Of a stretch of 33,875 nt of DNA, positions 23,217 through 31,031 are shown one piece after another; within the stretch, counting starts at the first letter, position 1, and every line of letters starts with the position of its first letter. The notes under the pieces are model-generated. The model worked only from the letters and a program-made list of their open reading frames with translations. It did not search any database and was not told the origin of the DNA. The position numbers and the translations under genes are program-made. The stretch is taken from assembly GCA_031257015.1 (NCBI GenBank), contig JAIRPK010000046.1:1-33875 (forward strand), in the 5' to 3' direction. Source of the DNA: Tannerellaceae bacterium. Lineage in GTDB: Bacteria > Bacteroidota > Bacteroidia > Bacteroidales > Tannerellaceae.

Positions 23217-23960
23217 GCAGTTTTGTTTTTAATATTTGTCGTTAAACAAATTTCTAATACAATTCTACTTTGACTAATTGTTGTTAATCAAATAGTTAAT
23301 GTCATTTTACTTTTACTGTTTGCTGTACAATAAATTGCAGATGTGATTTTGTTTTTATATTTTGTTGTATAACAGACGGTTGATACAATTTTGTTTTTAC
23401 TGTTTGTTGTATAGCAAACAGATGATGCAATTTTGTTTTCGATATTTGTTGTATGACAAATAACAAATGCAGTTTTGTTTTAGATTTTTGCTGTATATAG
23501 AACTAGTCATGCAATTTTGTTTCAGAATTTTGCTTTGTAATAAAATGTTAATGATATATTGTTTTTCAAGTTTGTTGTGAAATATTTTTTTTATGCTATT
23601 TTGCTTCTGATATATGTTTATACTATAAATTGTGAAAAAATATTGCTTTTAATATTTGTTGTACTACTATATGCGTATGATATATTGCTTGTAATAGCTG
23701 TTGTGATGTGTTTTTTCGGATATTATATGTTTGTAATGTTTATTGTTATATTAATTATCCATGTAATAATATTTCTATATTTTGTTATTATGAAAATTAC
23801 TTGAGAATAGCTTCTTGAGATGTTTGTTGTTATGAAATTTATTGAAGTAAATCTCATCTTGATGTATGTTGCTATATGTTTTAGTAATGAAAAATTGCAT
23901 TTGATATTTGTTTGACAACAAAAATTTTATGCAGTTTTCTTTGTTGGTATTTACTTAGTA
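23217..23960. repeat. Degenerate AT-rich tandem repeat, period 42 bp
   Basis: The word G(C/T/A)A(A/G/T)TTTTG-TTTT recurs at 23217, 23259, 23301, 23343, 23385, 23427, 23469, 23511, 23553, 23595, 23637 and 23679, exactly 42 bases apart, then fades through several poorer units up to the DUF6261-like gene. Each good unit contains an inverted repeat of the form ATTTG(T)-TGTAT-(A)CAAAT; in one unit both arms change together to GTTTG and CAAAC. An 81-codon open frame at 23559-23804 inside the array is not regarded as a gene. Confidence 0.85.
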
Positions 23961-24006
23961 CTTATCTTTGCAGAAGAATATAATTGGTTTAACAAACGAA
24001 TGGAAT

Positions 24007-24798
24007 ATGTTTAAAATAGAAGCTTATGCTCATTTAATCCGACGTACAGGCATCATGCACCACCTTGAGTTCATGTCGCAGATGTATAAAAGGCTGGAAC
24101 TTGAGGCGCCGACACTTCCGGAACTTGTCAACAGCTGGAACGCATTTGTCCTGGCGTATTTGCATGAAGAGGAAACCTACAAGCGGCATAAACTGTATGA
24201 TACGCAGAAGGTGAAAAGACTGGACGGCGTCCGGTGCGCTCTTGTGAAAGGAATAAGAACGCTCGTGAAGATGAAGCTGAAAAGCCTGGACGAAGATGAA
24301 CGGCTAGCGGCAGACGTCCTGGACACGGAAATCATACATACATTCGGCAATTTCACGCGCCGCGACTATGAACATAAATCGGCTTTGATTACGAAAATGA
24401 CCGAGGAGTTTAAGGCGACGGGAAAACACTTGGATGCAACGAACCGCCTCGGTCTGCAACCGCTGGTTAATGAGCTGCAAACATGTAACATTGATTTTAT
24501 TCTATTATATAATGTACGCTCCGATGAATACCTGCAAGCAAAAGAGAAAGGACGGGCAACCGACGCCAGACTTACTACGGACAAGGCTTTCAAAACGCTC
24601 ATCAGGACAATGGACGCACTTTATACGATTAACGAAGTCTCCACCAATAACGAAGATGTCAGAAATATGCTCATCAAATTCTCCTTCTCCATAAACGCGA
24701 TTATATTGCAGACAAAAAACACAGTCGCGCATCTCGGAAAGAGGAAAAACAAGAAGAACGAGGAGGCGGAAGCGACAATGACGGAAGAATTTTATTGA
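24007..24798 (+). CDS. DUF6261-like protein of unknown function
   Basis: A 263-residue, largely helical protein without signal peptide or membrane helix. Features: LPELVNSWNAFVLAYLHEEETYK (seen around residues 36-58, shown partly: SWNAFVLAYLHEEETYK), KVKRLDGVRCALVKGIRTLV, NFTRRDYEHKSALITKMTEE, then LGLQPLVNELQTCNIDF and a Lys/Glu-rich tail. The overall pattern matches what I remember of DUF6261, a Bacteroidales family of about 250 residues; a search would decide. ATG at 24007 is chosen; an upstream TTG start at 23968 would read repeat-derived sequence. It lies directly downstream of the 42-bp repeat array. Function unknown. Confidence 0.7.
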   Translation: MFKIEAYAHLIRRTGIMHHLEFMSQMYKRLELEAPTLPELVNSWNAFVLAYLHEEETYKRHKLYDTQKVKRLDGVRCALVKGIRTLVKMKLKSLDEDERLAADVLDTEIIHTFGNFTRRDYEHKSALITKMTEEFKATGKHLDATNRLGLQPLVNELQTCNIDFILLYNVRSDEYLQAKEKGRATDARLTTDKAFKTLIRTMDALYTINEVSTNNEDVRNMLIKFSFSINAIILQTKNTVAHLGKRKNKKNEEAEATMTEEFY

Positions 24799-25317
24799 TG
24801 GATTACTTCCGAAGCCACTGATGACAGGAGTTCTTAGACATGCGATTGCTATACGGTTCCAACCTTGGATGTAATATTAACGTAATGCGGCTTTCTCTCT
24901 CTTATCTCGCATAAATTATAGAGACTCTGTGGACAAAAGTGATTTTGGTGAAATATATACACACTACTATAAAGGTTCCTTCTTCTTAGTCAAGTCGTAT
25001 ATGATACGATGAGATGCAGCGGAGGACATTACTTTGGAGGGATTTACAACCTCCTGCAGGCGATGTGCAAGGCGATGGGGATAATCCCCTCGCTTTGTCT
25101 GTCGTCATTTCACGCAATCAGGCTTTGAAACGCTTCAAAACGGCACCGAAAGGGTAGGGGAGGCGCAGTATCTGTACGAAAGTCCGAGGCTCTTGTTCCC
25201 TGACGAATGAAAGCAGTGCGAATGACGCGCCTTACACATTAATATATATAGTGAACCAGCCCAATATCAAAAAACGACTATCTTTGCCCACTGTTAAATA
25301 ATTAGATATCCAAATAT
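24799..25317. other. 519-bp intergenic stretch with several hairpins, no gene recognised
   Basis: Within 25009-25140 three stem-loops follow one another: GGAGG/CCTCC (around 25036-25054), GCGATGGGGA/TCCCC-TCGC (25072-25093) and TTTGAA/TTCAAA (25124-25139). A 39-codon frame starting MRCSGGHYFGG overlaps them but matches nothing I know. It may be a structured RNA, a decayed gene, or chance. Confidence 0.3.
25279..25286 (+). promoter_or_regulatory. Probable -7 promoter box of the tkt operon
   Basis: TATCTTTG matches the Bacteroidetes TAnnTTTG box and lies 32 bases before the tkt ATG. No clear -33 TTTG is visible at the expected distance. Confidence 0.4.
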
Positions 25318-27357
25318 ATGAACGATAAAAAGATAATGAGTATGGCAGCCGACAACATCCGAATACTGGCTGCAGCTATGGTTGAAAAAGCCAACTCCGG
25401 ACATCCCGGAGGAGCAATGGGAGGGGCTGATTTTGTTAATGTTTTATTTTCCGAATATTTAGTTTATGATCCTGAACGTCCCGAATGGGAAGGGCGAGAC
25501 CGATTCTTCTTAGATCCGGGGCACATGTCGCCGATGCTATACGCCGTACTTGCACTTACGGGCAAATTCACAATGGAAGAACTCGCCCTGTTCCGCCAAT
25601 GGGAAAGCCCGACGCCTGGGCATCCGGAAAGAGATCTCAAACGGGGCATCGAAAATACATCCGGGCCATTGGGACAGGGACATACGTATGCCGTCGGGGC
25701 TGCCATTGCAGCCAAATTCCTGAAAGCACGCTTCGGCGAGGTTATGAATCAAACCATCTATGCCTATTTGTCCGACGGAGGCGTACAGGAAGAAATATCG
25801 CAGGGGGCAGGGCGCATCGCCGGAACTTTGGGGCTGGACAACCTCGTTGTCTTCTACGATTCAAACAACATCCAGCTGTCAACCAAAGTGGAAGAAGTCA
25901 GCGCAGAGGATGTGGCCGCCAAATACAAGGCCTGGGGATGGAACGTTATCTCCATCAACGGAAATGATGCGGACGAAATACGCTCTGCCTTGAACGCCGC
26001 CAAATCAGAGACGGAAAAACCTACATTAATTATAGGGCGCACAGTTATGGGCAAAGGGGCAGTGTCCAACGACCTAAGCTCATACGAAAACAAAGTGTCA
26101 ACACACGGACAACCTCTGTCCGCTGCCGGTGCATCGTTCGAGAATACAATAAAGGCGTTGGGAGGCAACCCTGAAAAACCGTTTGACATATTCCCCGAAA
26201 CGGCTGAATTGTATGCAAAACGTGCCAAAGAACTGAAAACAATCGTCGCTTCATGGAACGACAAGTATAATGCCTGGGCGAAGGAAAATCCCGTCCTTGC
26301 CAACAAAATGAAACAGTGGTTCAACGGCTACACGCCTGAAATCAAATGGAACGAAATCGTGCAAAAGCCCGGACAGTCCACACGTGCAGCATCGGCAACC
26401 GTGCTGGGCGTATTGGCCAGCCAGGTAGAGAACATGATATGTGCTTCGGCGGACTTGTCCAACTCCGACAAAACAGATGGATTCCTCAAGAAAACGCACG
26501 CTTTCGTCAAGAACGATTTCAGCGGAGCATTTTTTCAGGCGGGAGTGGCTGAACTGACGATGGCTTGCGTAGCAATCGGAATGGGGCTGCATGGTGGAGT
26601 TATACCTGCCTGCGGAACATTTTTCGTGTTCTCCGACTACATGAAACCAGCTGTACGTATGGCGGCTTTGATGGAGGTGCCGGTGAAATTCATCTGGACG
26701 CACGACGCTTTCAGGGTCGGCGAAGATGGACCGACCCACGAACCTGTCGAGCAGGAAGCACAAATCCGCCTGATGGAAAAATTGAAGAACCATAAGGGAC
26801 AGAACTCCATGCTCGTGCTCCGACCGGCGGATGTTACGGAAACAACCGTTGCGTGGAAGCTTGCAATGGAGAACAATGCAACACCTTCAGCGCTTATCCT
26901 CTCCCGACAAAACATCGCCGACCTTCCCGCAACAGCTGCAAGCCGATACGAAGAGGCATTGCAATCTGGCAATGGAGCGTATATCCTCGGATGCAGCGAC
27001 AGTGGTGAGCCTGATGTTATACTGGTGGCTTCCGGCTCGGAAGTGGCGACGCTTGTCGAGGGTGCAACGCTTCTGCGGCAGGACGGTTTGAAAGTCAGAA
27101 TCGTTTCAGTGCCTTCCGAAGGTTTGTTCCGCAGTTGCAGCCGCGAATATCAGGACAATGTTCTTCCGCGTGGAAGCAAAATATTCGGACTGACGGCCGG
27201 ATTGCCTGTAACTCTTCAGGGCTTAACGGGAGCCAACGGCAAAGTATGGGGACTGGAATCTTTCGGATTCTCCGCACCATACAAAGTGCTGGACGAAAAG
27301 CTGGGCTTTACGGGCAAAAACGTTTACAAGCAAGTGAAAGACTTTTTAAATGAATAA
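25318..27357 (+). CDS. tkt: Transketolase
   Basis: A 679-residue thiamine-diphosphate enzyme of the non-oxidative pentose phosphate pathway that moves two-carbon ketol units between sugar phosphates, linking erythrose-4-P, xylulose-5-P, ribose-5-P and glycolytic intermediates. Seen: SGHPGGAMGGADF near residue 27, ThDP/Mg-binding LSDGGVQEEISQGAGRIAG, ALGGNPEKPFDI, the pyrimidine-domain FFQAGVAELTMACVAIGMG with the expected catalytic Glu, and GEDGPTHEPVEQ. Full-length single-chain bacterial type. First gene of a tight operon: pyridoxal kinase begins 5 bp after the stop and a lipoprotein overlaps that by 4 bp. Confidence 0.97.
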   Translation: MNDKKIMSMAADNIRILAAAMVEKANSGHPGGAMGGADFVNVLFSEYLVYDPERPEWEGRDRFFLDPGHMSPMLYAVLALTGKFTMEELALFRQWESPTPGHPERDLKRGIENTSGPLGQGHTYAVGAAIAAKFLKARFGEVMNQTIYAYLSDGGVQEEISQGAGRIAGTLGLDNLVVFYDSNNIQLSTKVEEVSAEDVAAKYKAWGWNVISINGNDADEIRSALNAAKSETEKPTLIIGRTVMGKGAVSNDLSSYENKVSTHGQPLSAAGASFENTIKALGGNPEKPFDIFPETAELYAKRAKELKTIVASWNDKYNAWAKENPVLANKMKQWFNGYTPEIKWNEIVQKPGQSTRAASATVLGVLASQVENMICASADLSNSDKTDGFLKKTHAFVKNDFSGAFFQAGVAELTMACVAIGMGLHGGVIPACGTFFVFSDYMKPAVRMAALMEVPVKFIWTHDAFRVGEDGPTHEPVEQEAQIRLMEKLKNHKGQNSMLVLRPADVTETTVAWKLAMENNATPSALILSRQNIADLPATAASRYEEALQSGNGAYILGCSDSGEPDVILVASGSEVATLVEGATLLRQDGLKVRIVSVPSEGLFRSCSREYQDNVLPRGSKIFGLTAGLPVTLQGLTGANGKVWGLESFGFSAPYKVLDEKLGFTGKNVYKQVKDFLNE

Positions 27358-27362
27358 CGATA

Positions 27363-28220
27363 ATGAAAAACGATAATCGTCTCAAACGAGTAGCGGCGAT
27401 TCATGACCTGTCAGGATTCGGGAAGTGCTCCTTAACGGTGGCACTCCCTATCCTGTCTGCCGCCGGGATTGAGGCAAGCGCTATGCCTACCGCTATTCTG
27501 TCAACGCATACGGGAGGAATAAGCGGATTTACATATCTGGATACGACCGGGGAAATGCGACCGTTCATGAAGCACTGGAAATCATTGGATATACATTTTG
27601 ATGCTATATACAGCGGCTTCCTTGGCTCGTTTGAACAGCTGGACATCATGAAGGAGGTCTTTGACGAGTTCAAGCGGGAGGACAATCTTATCATGGTCGA
27701 TCCGGTCATGGCAGACAATGGGGAACTATACAAGATTTTCTCTCCTGAATTTGCATTAGGAATGAAAGAACTATGCCAAAAGGCTGACATTATTGTGCCT
27801 AATATTACCGAAGCGGCGCTCCTGCTCGACGAACCGTACAGGGACGGCGTCTATTCGGAAGCTTATATTGAACATCTACTTGTCGGATTAAGTCAATTAG
27901 GCCCAAGGCAAATAGTATTGACTGGCGTTTATTTTGACGACATGAATCTGGGCGCCGCTACTTATGATGCGAACGGAAAGATTGATTATGCACTCGTGCC
28001 AAAGGTGCCAGGCTATTATCATGGAACAGGAGACGTATTCGCCAGCGCCCTGCTTGCAGGCATATTGAACGGATTCAGCCTCGGCGAATCGACCGGCATC
28101 GCAGTACGGTTTACTGCCGGCAGCATCAGGCGCACTTACGAGGCCGGCACGGACATTCGCTTCGGCGTTAACTTTGAACAAACTTTTCCTCAATTGCTTA
28201 AAGAACTGAAACTTGTATGA
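27363..28220 (+). CDS. Pyridoxal/pyridoxamine kinase (PdxY-like, ribokinase fold)
   Basis: A 285-residue cytosolic kinase that phosphorylates B6 vitamers with ATP. Seen: N-terminal IHDLSGFGKCSLTVALPIL, STHTGGISGFTYLD in the substrate site, MVDPVMADNGELY, PNITEAALLL, and the anion-hole/base motif GTGD (221-224, Asp224) within YYHGTGDVFASALLAG. The pattern fits pyridoxamine kinases of the PdxK/PdxY group rather than ThiD (no GTGCTL). It sits 5 bp after tkt and overlaps the next gene by four bases (ATGA), so translation is probably coupled. Together with PdxB at 11356 it gives both salvage and de novo B6 capacity within this window. Confidence 0.88.
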   Translation: MKNDNRLKRVAAIHDLSGFGKCSLTVALPILSAAGIEASAMPTAILSTHTGGISGFTYLDTTGEMRPFMKHWKSLDIHFDAIYSGFLGSFEQLDIMKEVFDEFKREDNLIMVDPVMADNGELYKIFSPEFALGMKELCQKADIIVPNITEAALLLDEPYRDGVYSEAYIEHLLVGLSQLGPRQIVLTGVYFDDMNLGAATYDANGKIDYALVPKVPGYYHGTGDVFASALLAGILNGFSLGESTGIAVRFTAGSIRRTYEAGTDIRFGVNFEQTFPQLLKELKLV

Positions 28221-29395
28221 ACGCGAGGATATTAAATTCTTTTCGGTCGATGCTTCTCATTATATATATTATTGCCCTGACTTTCCTTACAGGATGCGAA
28301 TCGTCAACGTTTAAAGCGGAAGGCGTCGTCACGGGCGCAGAGGGGCAAACAATGTATATTGAAAATGTGGGTATCGCCGGCATAACAACGCTTGATTCGA
28401 CAAGGCTGACAGGAACGGGAACATTCGCGTTTAACCTGCCACGCCCTGAATATCCGGACTTCTACCGACTTCGGCTCAATAATCAGATGATTAACTTCGC
28501 TATTGATTCAACTGAAAACCTGTCTTTCGTTGCCGACGCCGGAACATTTGCCACATCATATACCGTCGAGGGGTCGGAAAACGCAAAGGCAATCAAGGTC
28601 ATCACTCTCGCACAACTGGATGCTTCGCAGGCTATCGGAAAGATCCGTAAAGAGCATGAAAGCAACCTGGTTCCAGATTCGGTCTACGGCTCGCAGATTG
28701 TGAACATCGCCGAGGCTTACAAGGAAACGGCGCGGAAGTACATATATTCGGCGCCAATGTCAACGGCTGCTTATTTCGCGCTGTTTCAAAAGGTGGACGG
28801 ACTGCTGTTCTTCGACCTTTATGACAAGGACGACTCCAAGGCTTTCGGCGCTGTGGCTACCAGCTTCGACCATTATTATCAGCATAGCGAACGGGCGAAA
28901 CATCTGCATAACCTGGCGCTGCAATCAATCAAGATTATACGTCAGCAACGGGCAATTGCAACAGAATCAACAAACCAGCCAAATATCGAAGAGGTTAGCT
29001 ATCTGGAGATCGCCTTGCCGAACTTGAAGGGAGAGAAGACCAGCCTGTCTGCCATTGCTGCAAACAAAGCCGTGCTTGTCAACTTCACGGCTTATCAAAC
29101 CGAATGGTCGCCGGCTCTGAACATGGACCTGGCCGAGCTATATACCAAATATAATGAACGTGGGTTTGAAATCTTTCAAGTCTCACTGGATGCGGACATG
29201 CACTTCTGGATGAACGTATCTTCGCGGCTGCCATGGGTATGCGTTCGCGACCCGGAGTCGGTCTATTCACAGATTGCAGCACTGTATAACGTTCGCCAGT
29301 TGCCGGCCATTTTCCTGCTGGACAAAAAAGGAAATCTGGTCAAGCGCGTGGATAACCTGCTTACGCTTGATGCGGATGTAAACAAACTGCTGTAA
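28217..29395 (+). CDS. DUF4369 / thioredoxin-fold lipoprotein lacking the CxxC pair
   Basis: A 392-residue exported lipoprotein: signal peptide with lipobox LTGC (Cys27), a DUF4369-like beta domain (about residues 32-130, AEGVVTGAEGQTMYIENV), a helical middle, and a C-terminal TlpA/AhpC-like thioredoxin fold (about 262-392). Where TlpA-type proteins have a WCxxC, this one reads FTAYQTEWSPALNMDL (290-305) with no cysteine, so thiol-disulfide exchange of the usual kind is not possible. The cis-Pro loop region VRQLPAIFLLDKKGN is kept. Starts inside the kinase stop (ATGA overlap), so expressed with tkt and the kinase. I recall similar cysteine-free relatives in Bacteroidales, so this may be a conserved non-redox subfamily. 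Role unknown. Confidence 0.82.
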   Translation: MNARILNSFRSMLLIIYIIALTFLTGCESSTFKAEGVVTGAEGQTMYIENVGIAGITTLDSTRLTGTGTFAFNLPRPEYPDFYRLRLNNQMINFAIDSTENLSFVADAGTFATSYTVEGSENAKAIKVITLAQLDASQAIGKIRKEHESNLVPDSVYGSQIVNIAEAYKETARKYIYSAPMSTAAYFALFQKVDGLLFFDLYDKDDSKAFGAVATSFDHYYQHSERAKHLHNLALQSIKIIRQQRAIATESTNQPNIEEVSYLEIALPNLKGEKTSLSAIAANKAVLVNFTAYQTEWSPALNMDLAELYTKYNERGFEIFQVSLDADMHFWMNVSSRLPWVCVRDPESVYSQIAALYNVRQLPAIFLLDKKGNLVKRVDNLLTLDADVNKLL

Positions 29396-29570
29396 TTGTT
29401 CTGTTATGAACATTTCTTTTACCCTCGGCAAGGCAATTGTCGGGGGTTATCTGTTTCTTGTACCGGCATATTCATCAACCGGCAGCGTGAAAAGCCTCCG
29501 AACGTGCATTGCCGGCAGGGAAGCATTATCGGATGACGAAACAGTTCCCGGTTGTCAGGTTGCGACCGGG

Positions 29571-29878
29571 CAGTCGTGAGTTGACGACTGAACAGTCGCG
29601 GGTTGACGACTGAACAGTCGCGGGTTGACGACTGGGCAGTCGCGAGTTGACGACTGAGCAGTCGCGGGTTGACGACTGAGCAGTCGCGGGTTGACGACTG
29701 AGCAGTCGCGGGTTGACGACTGAACAGTCGCAGGTTGACAACTGAACAGTCGCAGGTTGACAACTGAGCAGTCGCGGGTTGACGACTGAACAGTCGCGGG
29801 CTGACGACTGAGCAGTCGCGGGTTGACGACTGAACAGTCGCAGGTTGACGACTGAACAGTCGCAGGTTGACGACTGGC
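29571..29878. repeat. Tandem array of 14 units of 22 bp (family 3), each a potential hairpin
   Basis: All units begin CAGTCG and hold the matching CGACTG eight bases later, followed by a two-base spacer (AA, AG, GG or GC). Arms are perfect in most units; two carry CAACTG. The loop is CGGGTTGA or a one-base variant such as CAGGTTGA. The array lies between the convergent DUF4369 gene and metF (597-bp gap); the flanks 29396-29570 and 29879-29991 show no gene. Open frames across the array are fortuitous, since 22-bp units rotate all frames. Confidence 0.95.
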
Positions 29879-29991
29879 CGGTTGCTCTCAAGGTTATCGG
29901 GAGAATGTATGCGCAGGCGATGGGTAAGGGTGGGGAGGCGCGGAGATTGGGTAACGGCCGCGTACCGGAATGGGGCGGGAGGTTTGTCCCG

Positions 29992-30939
29992 TCAATATAT
30001 CTCCTTCGCTATCCGATATACGCTGTCGGAGGCGAGGAACGTGTAGAAATGCAGGCTGGGAACGCCGTGGGCAATCAAATCCTTGCATTGGAGGATGCTC
30101 CACTCGATGCCTGTGCGCTTTGCTTCATCATCGCTTTGGCATCGGCGAAGCTCGGATGCAAGCGGTTCGGGAATGTCCGAGCGGAAGATGCGCGGGAGGA
30201 CGTTAAGCTGGTCTTTCAACACGATGGGCTTGATGCCGGGGATGATGGGGACGGTGATGTTTTCACGGCGGCATCGCTCTACGAAATCGTAGTATTTGCG
30301 GTTGTCGAAGAACATTTGCGTTACCAAATATGCAGCGCCGTTCTGAACTTTCTCTTTTGCATAGTATATGTCGGATTCCATGTTCGGGGCGTCCTCGTGC
30401 TTTTCGGGGTAGCAGGCCATGCCATAGGTGAAGGGAGTTTCGTTGGCCTCAAACGTGGTGCCGTCGAGAGATATGCCGATGTTGAAATCGTTTACCTGCT
30501 GCTGAAGGTCGGTTGCGTGCTCATGGTAGAGGGCGTCCTGATGGCTGTCGAGGCCTTTTGTGTCGCCGCGCAGGAGGAGCAAGTCGTGAACGCCGAGGAA
30601 GTTGAGATCTATCAGGGCATATTCGGTTTCCTCTTTCGTGAAGCCTTTACAAATAATGTGAGGAACGGCTGTTATGCCATATTTGTTTTGAATGGCAGAT
30701 GCAATGGCAACTGAACCGGGGCGCTTGCGGATATGCTGCTTGCGGATGCTCCCGTCGGGCATGGTCTGATAGAAGGATTCACTGTGATGCGATGTTATAT
30801 TAATGTATTTAGGGTCGAACTCCCGAAGCTTGTCAATTACATTATATACTTTATTGATACTGTTGCCTTTAAGGGGTGGAAGGATTTCAAAGGAAAAAGT
30901 GGTTTGCTTACTGGTATTTATATGTTCAACTACGCGCAT
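29992..30939 (-). CDS. metF: Methylenetetrahydrofolate reductase
   Basis: A 315-residue cytosolic FAD enzyme that reduces 5,10-methylene-THF to 5-methyl-THF for methionine synthesis. Seen: FSFEILPPLKGNSINKVY near the N-terminus with the conserved Glu of the EFFPP-type motif here as FEILPP, PKYINITSHHSE, VPHIICKGFTKEETEYAL, DLLLLRGD, YLVTQMFFDNRKYYDFV and VPIIPGIKPI. Short bacterial form without the regulatory domain. The ATG at 30939 is chosen, giving the expected MRVVEHI start; a TTG at 30960 would add seven residues overlapping the promoter box. Divergent from ilvE with 92 bp between the starts. The 22-bp repeat array lies 113 bp after its stop. Confidence 0.95.
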   Translation of the reverse strand: MRVVEHINTSKQTTFSFEILPPLKGNSINKVYNVIDKLREFDPKYINITSHHSESFYQTMPDGSIRKQHIRKRPGSVAIASAIQNKYGITAVPHIICKGFTKEETEYALIDLNFLGVHDLLLLRGDTKGLDSHQDALYHEHATDLQQQVNDFNIGISLDGTTFEANETPFTYGMACYPEKHEDAPNMESDIYYAKEKVQNGAAYLVTQMFFDNRKYYDFVERCRRENITVPIIPGIKPIVLKDQLNVLPRIFRSDIPEPLASELRRCQSDDEAKRTGIEWSILQCKDLIAHGVPSLHFYTFLASDSVYRIAKEIY

Positions 30940-30957
30940 ATTTATTGTTTTTTGGGG

Positions 30958-30965
30958 CAAATGTA
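30958..30965 (-). promoter_or_regulatory. Probable -7 box of metF
   Basis: TACATTTG on the minus strand fits TAnnTTTG and ends 18 bases before the metF ATG. A -33 element is not obvious. It lies close to the ilvE box on the other strand. Confidence 0.4.
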
Positions 30966-30987
30966 ATTAAATCGTCAGGATTTGGTT

Positions 30988-30995
30988 TACTTTTG
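30988..30995 (+). promoter_or_regulatory. Probable -7 box of ilvE
   Basis: TACTTTTG fits TAnnTTTG, 36 bases before the ilvE ATG. Its upstream region overlaps the metF promoter, so the two divergent genes may influence each other. Confidence 0.35.
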
Positions 30996-31031
30996 CATCC
31001 ATAATATTTTAATACAGTTAATAATTATCTT

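Noticed and set aside
23559..23804. 81-codon hydrophobic frame
   Set aside because: Lies wholly inside the degenerate 42-bp AT-rich repeat; hydrophobicity follows from T-rich codons.
25199..25216. Hammerhead-like core CTGACGA...GAAA
   Set aside because: Only two bases separate the two motifs, so the required stem II cannot form.
24799..25317. TPP or cobalamin riboswitch before tkt
   Set aside because: Neither the TPP core (CTGAGA with its partner) nor a B12 box is present; a lone GCCACTG at 24814 is not enough.
29571..29878. CRISPR array
   Set aside because: Units are directly head to tail without unique spacers, and there are no cas genes.
29526..29891. 121- and 114-codon minus-strand frames rich in SRQPATAQSST-type repeats
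   Set aside because: They are translations of the 22-bp array in rotating frames and do not resemble a protein family.
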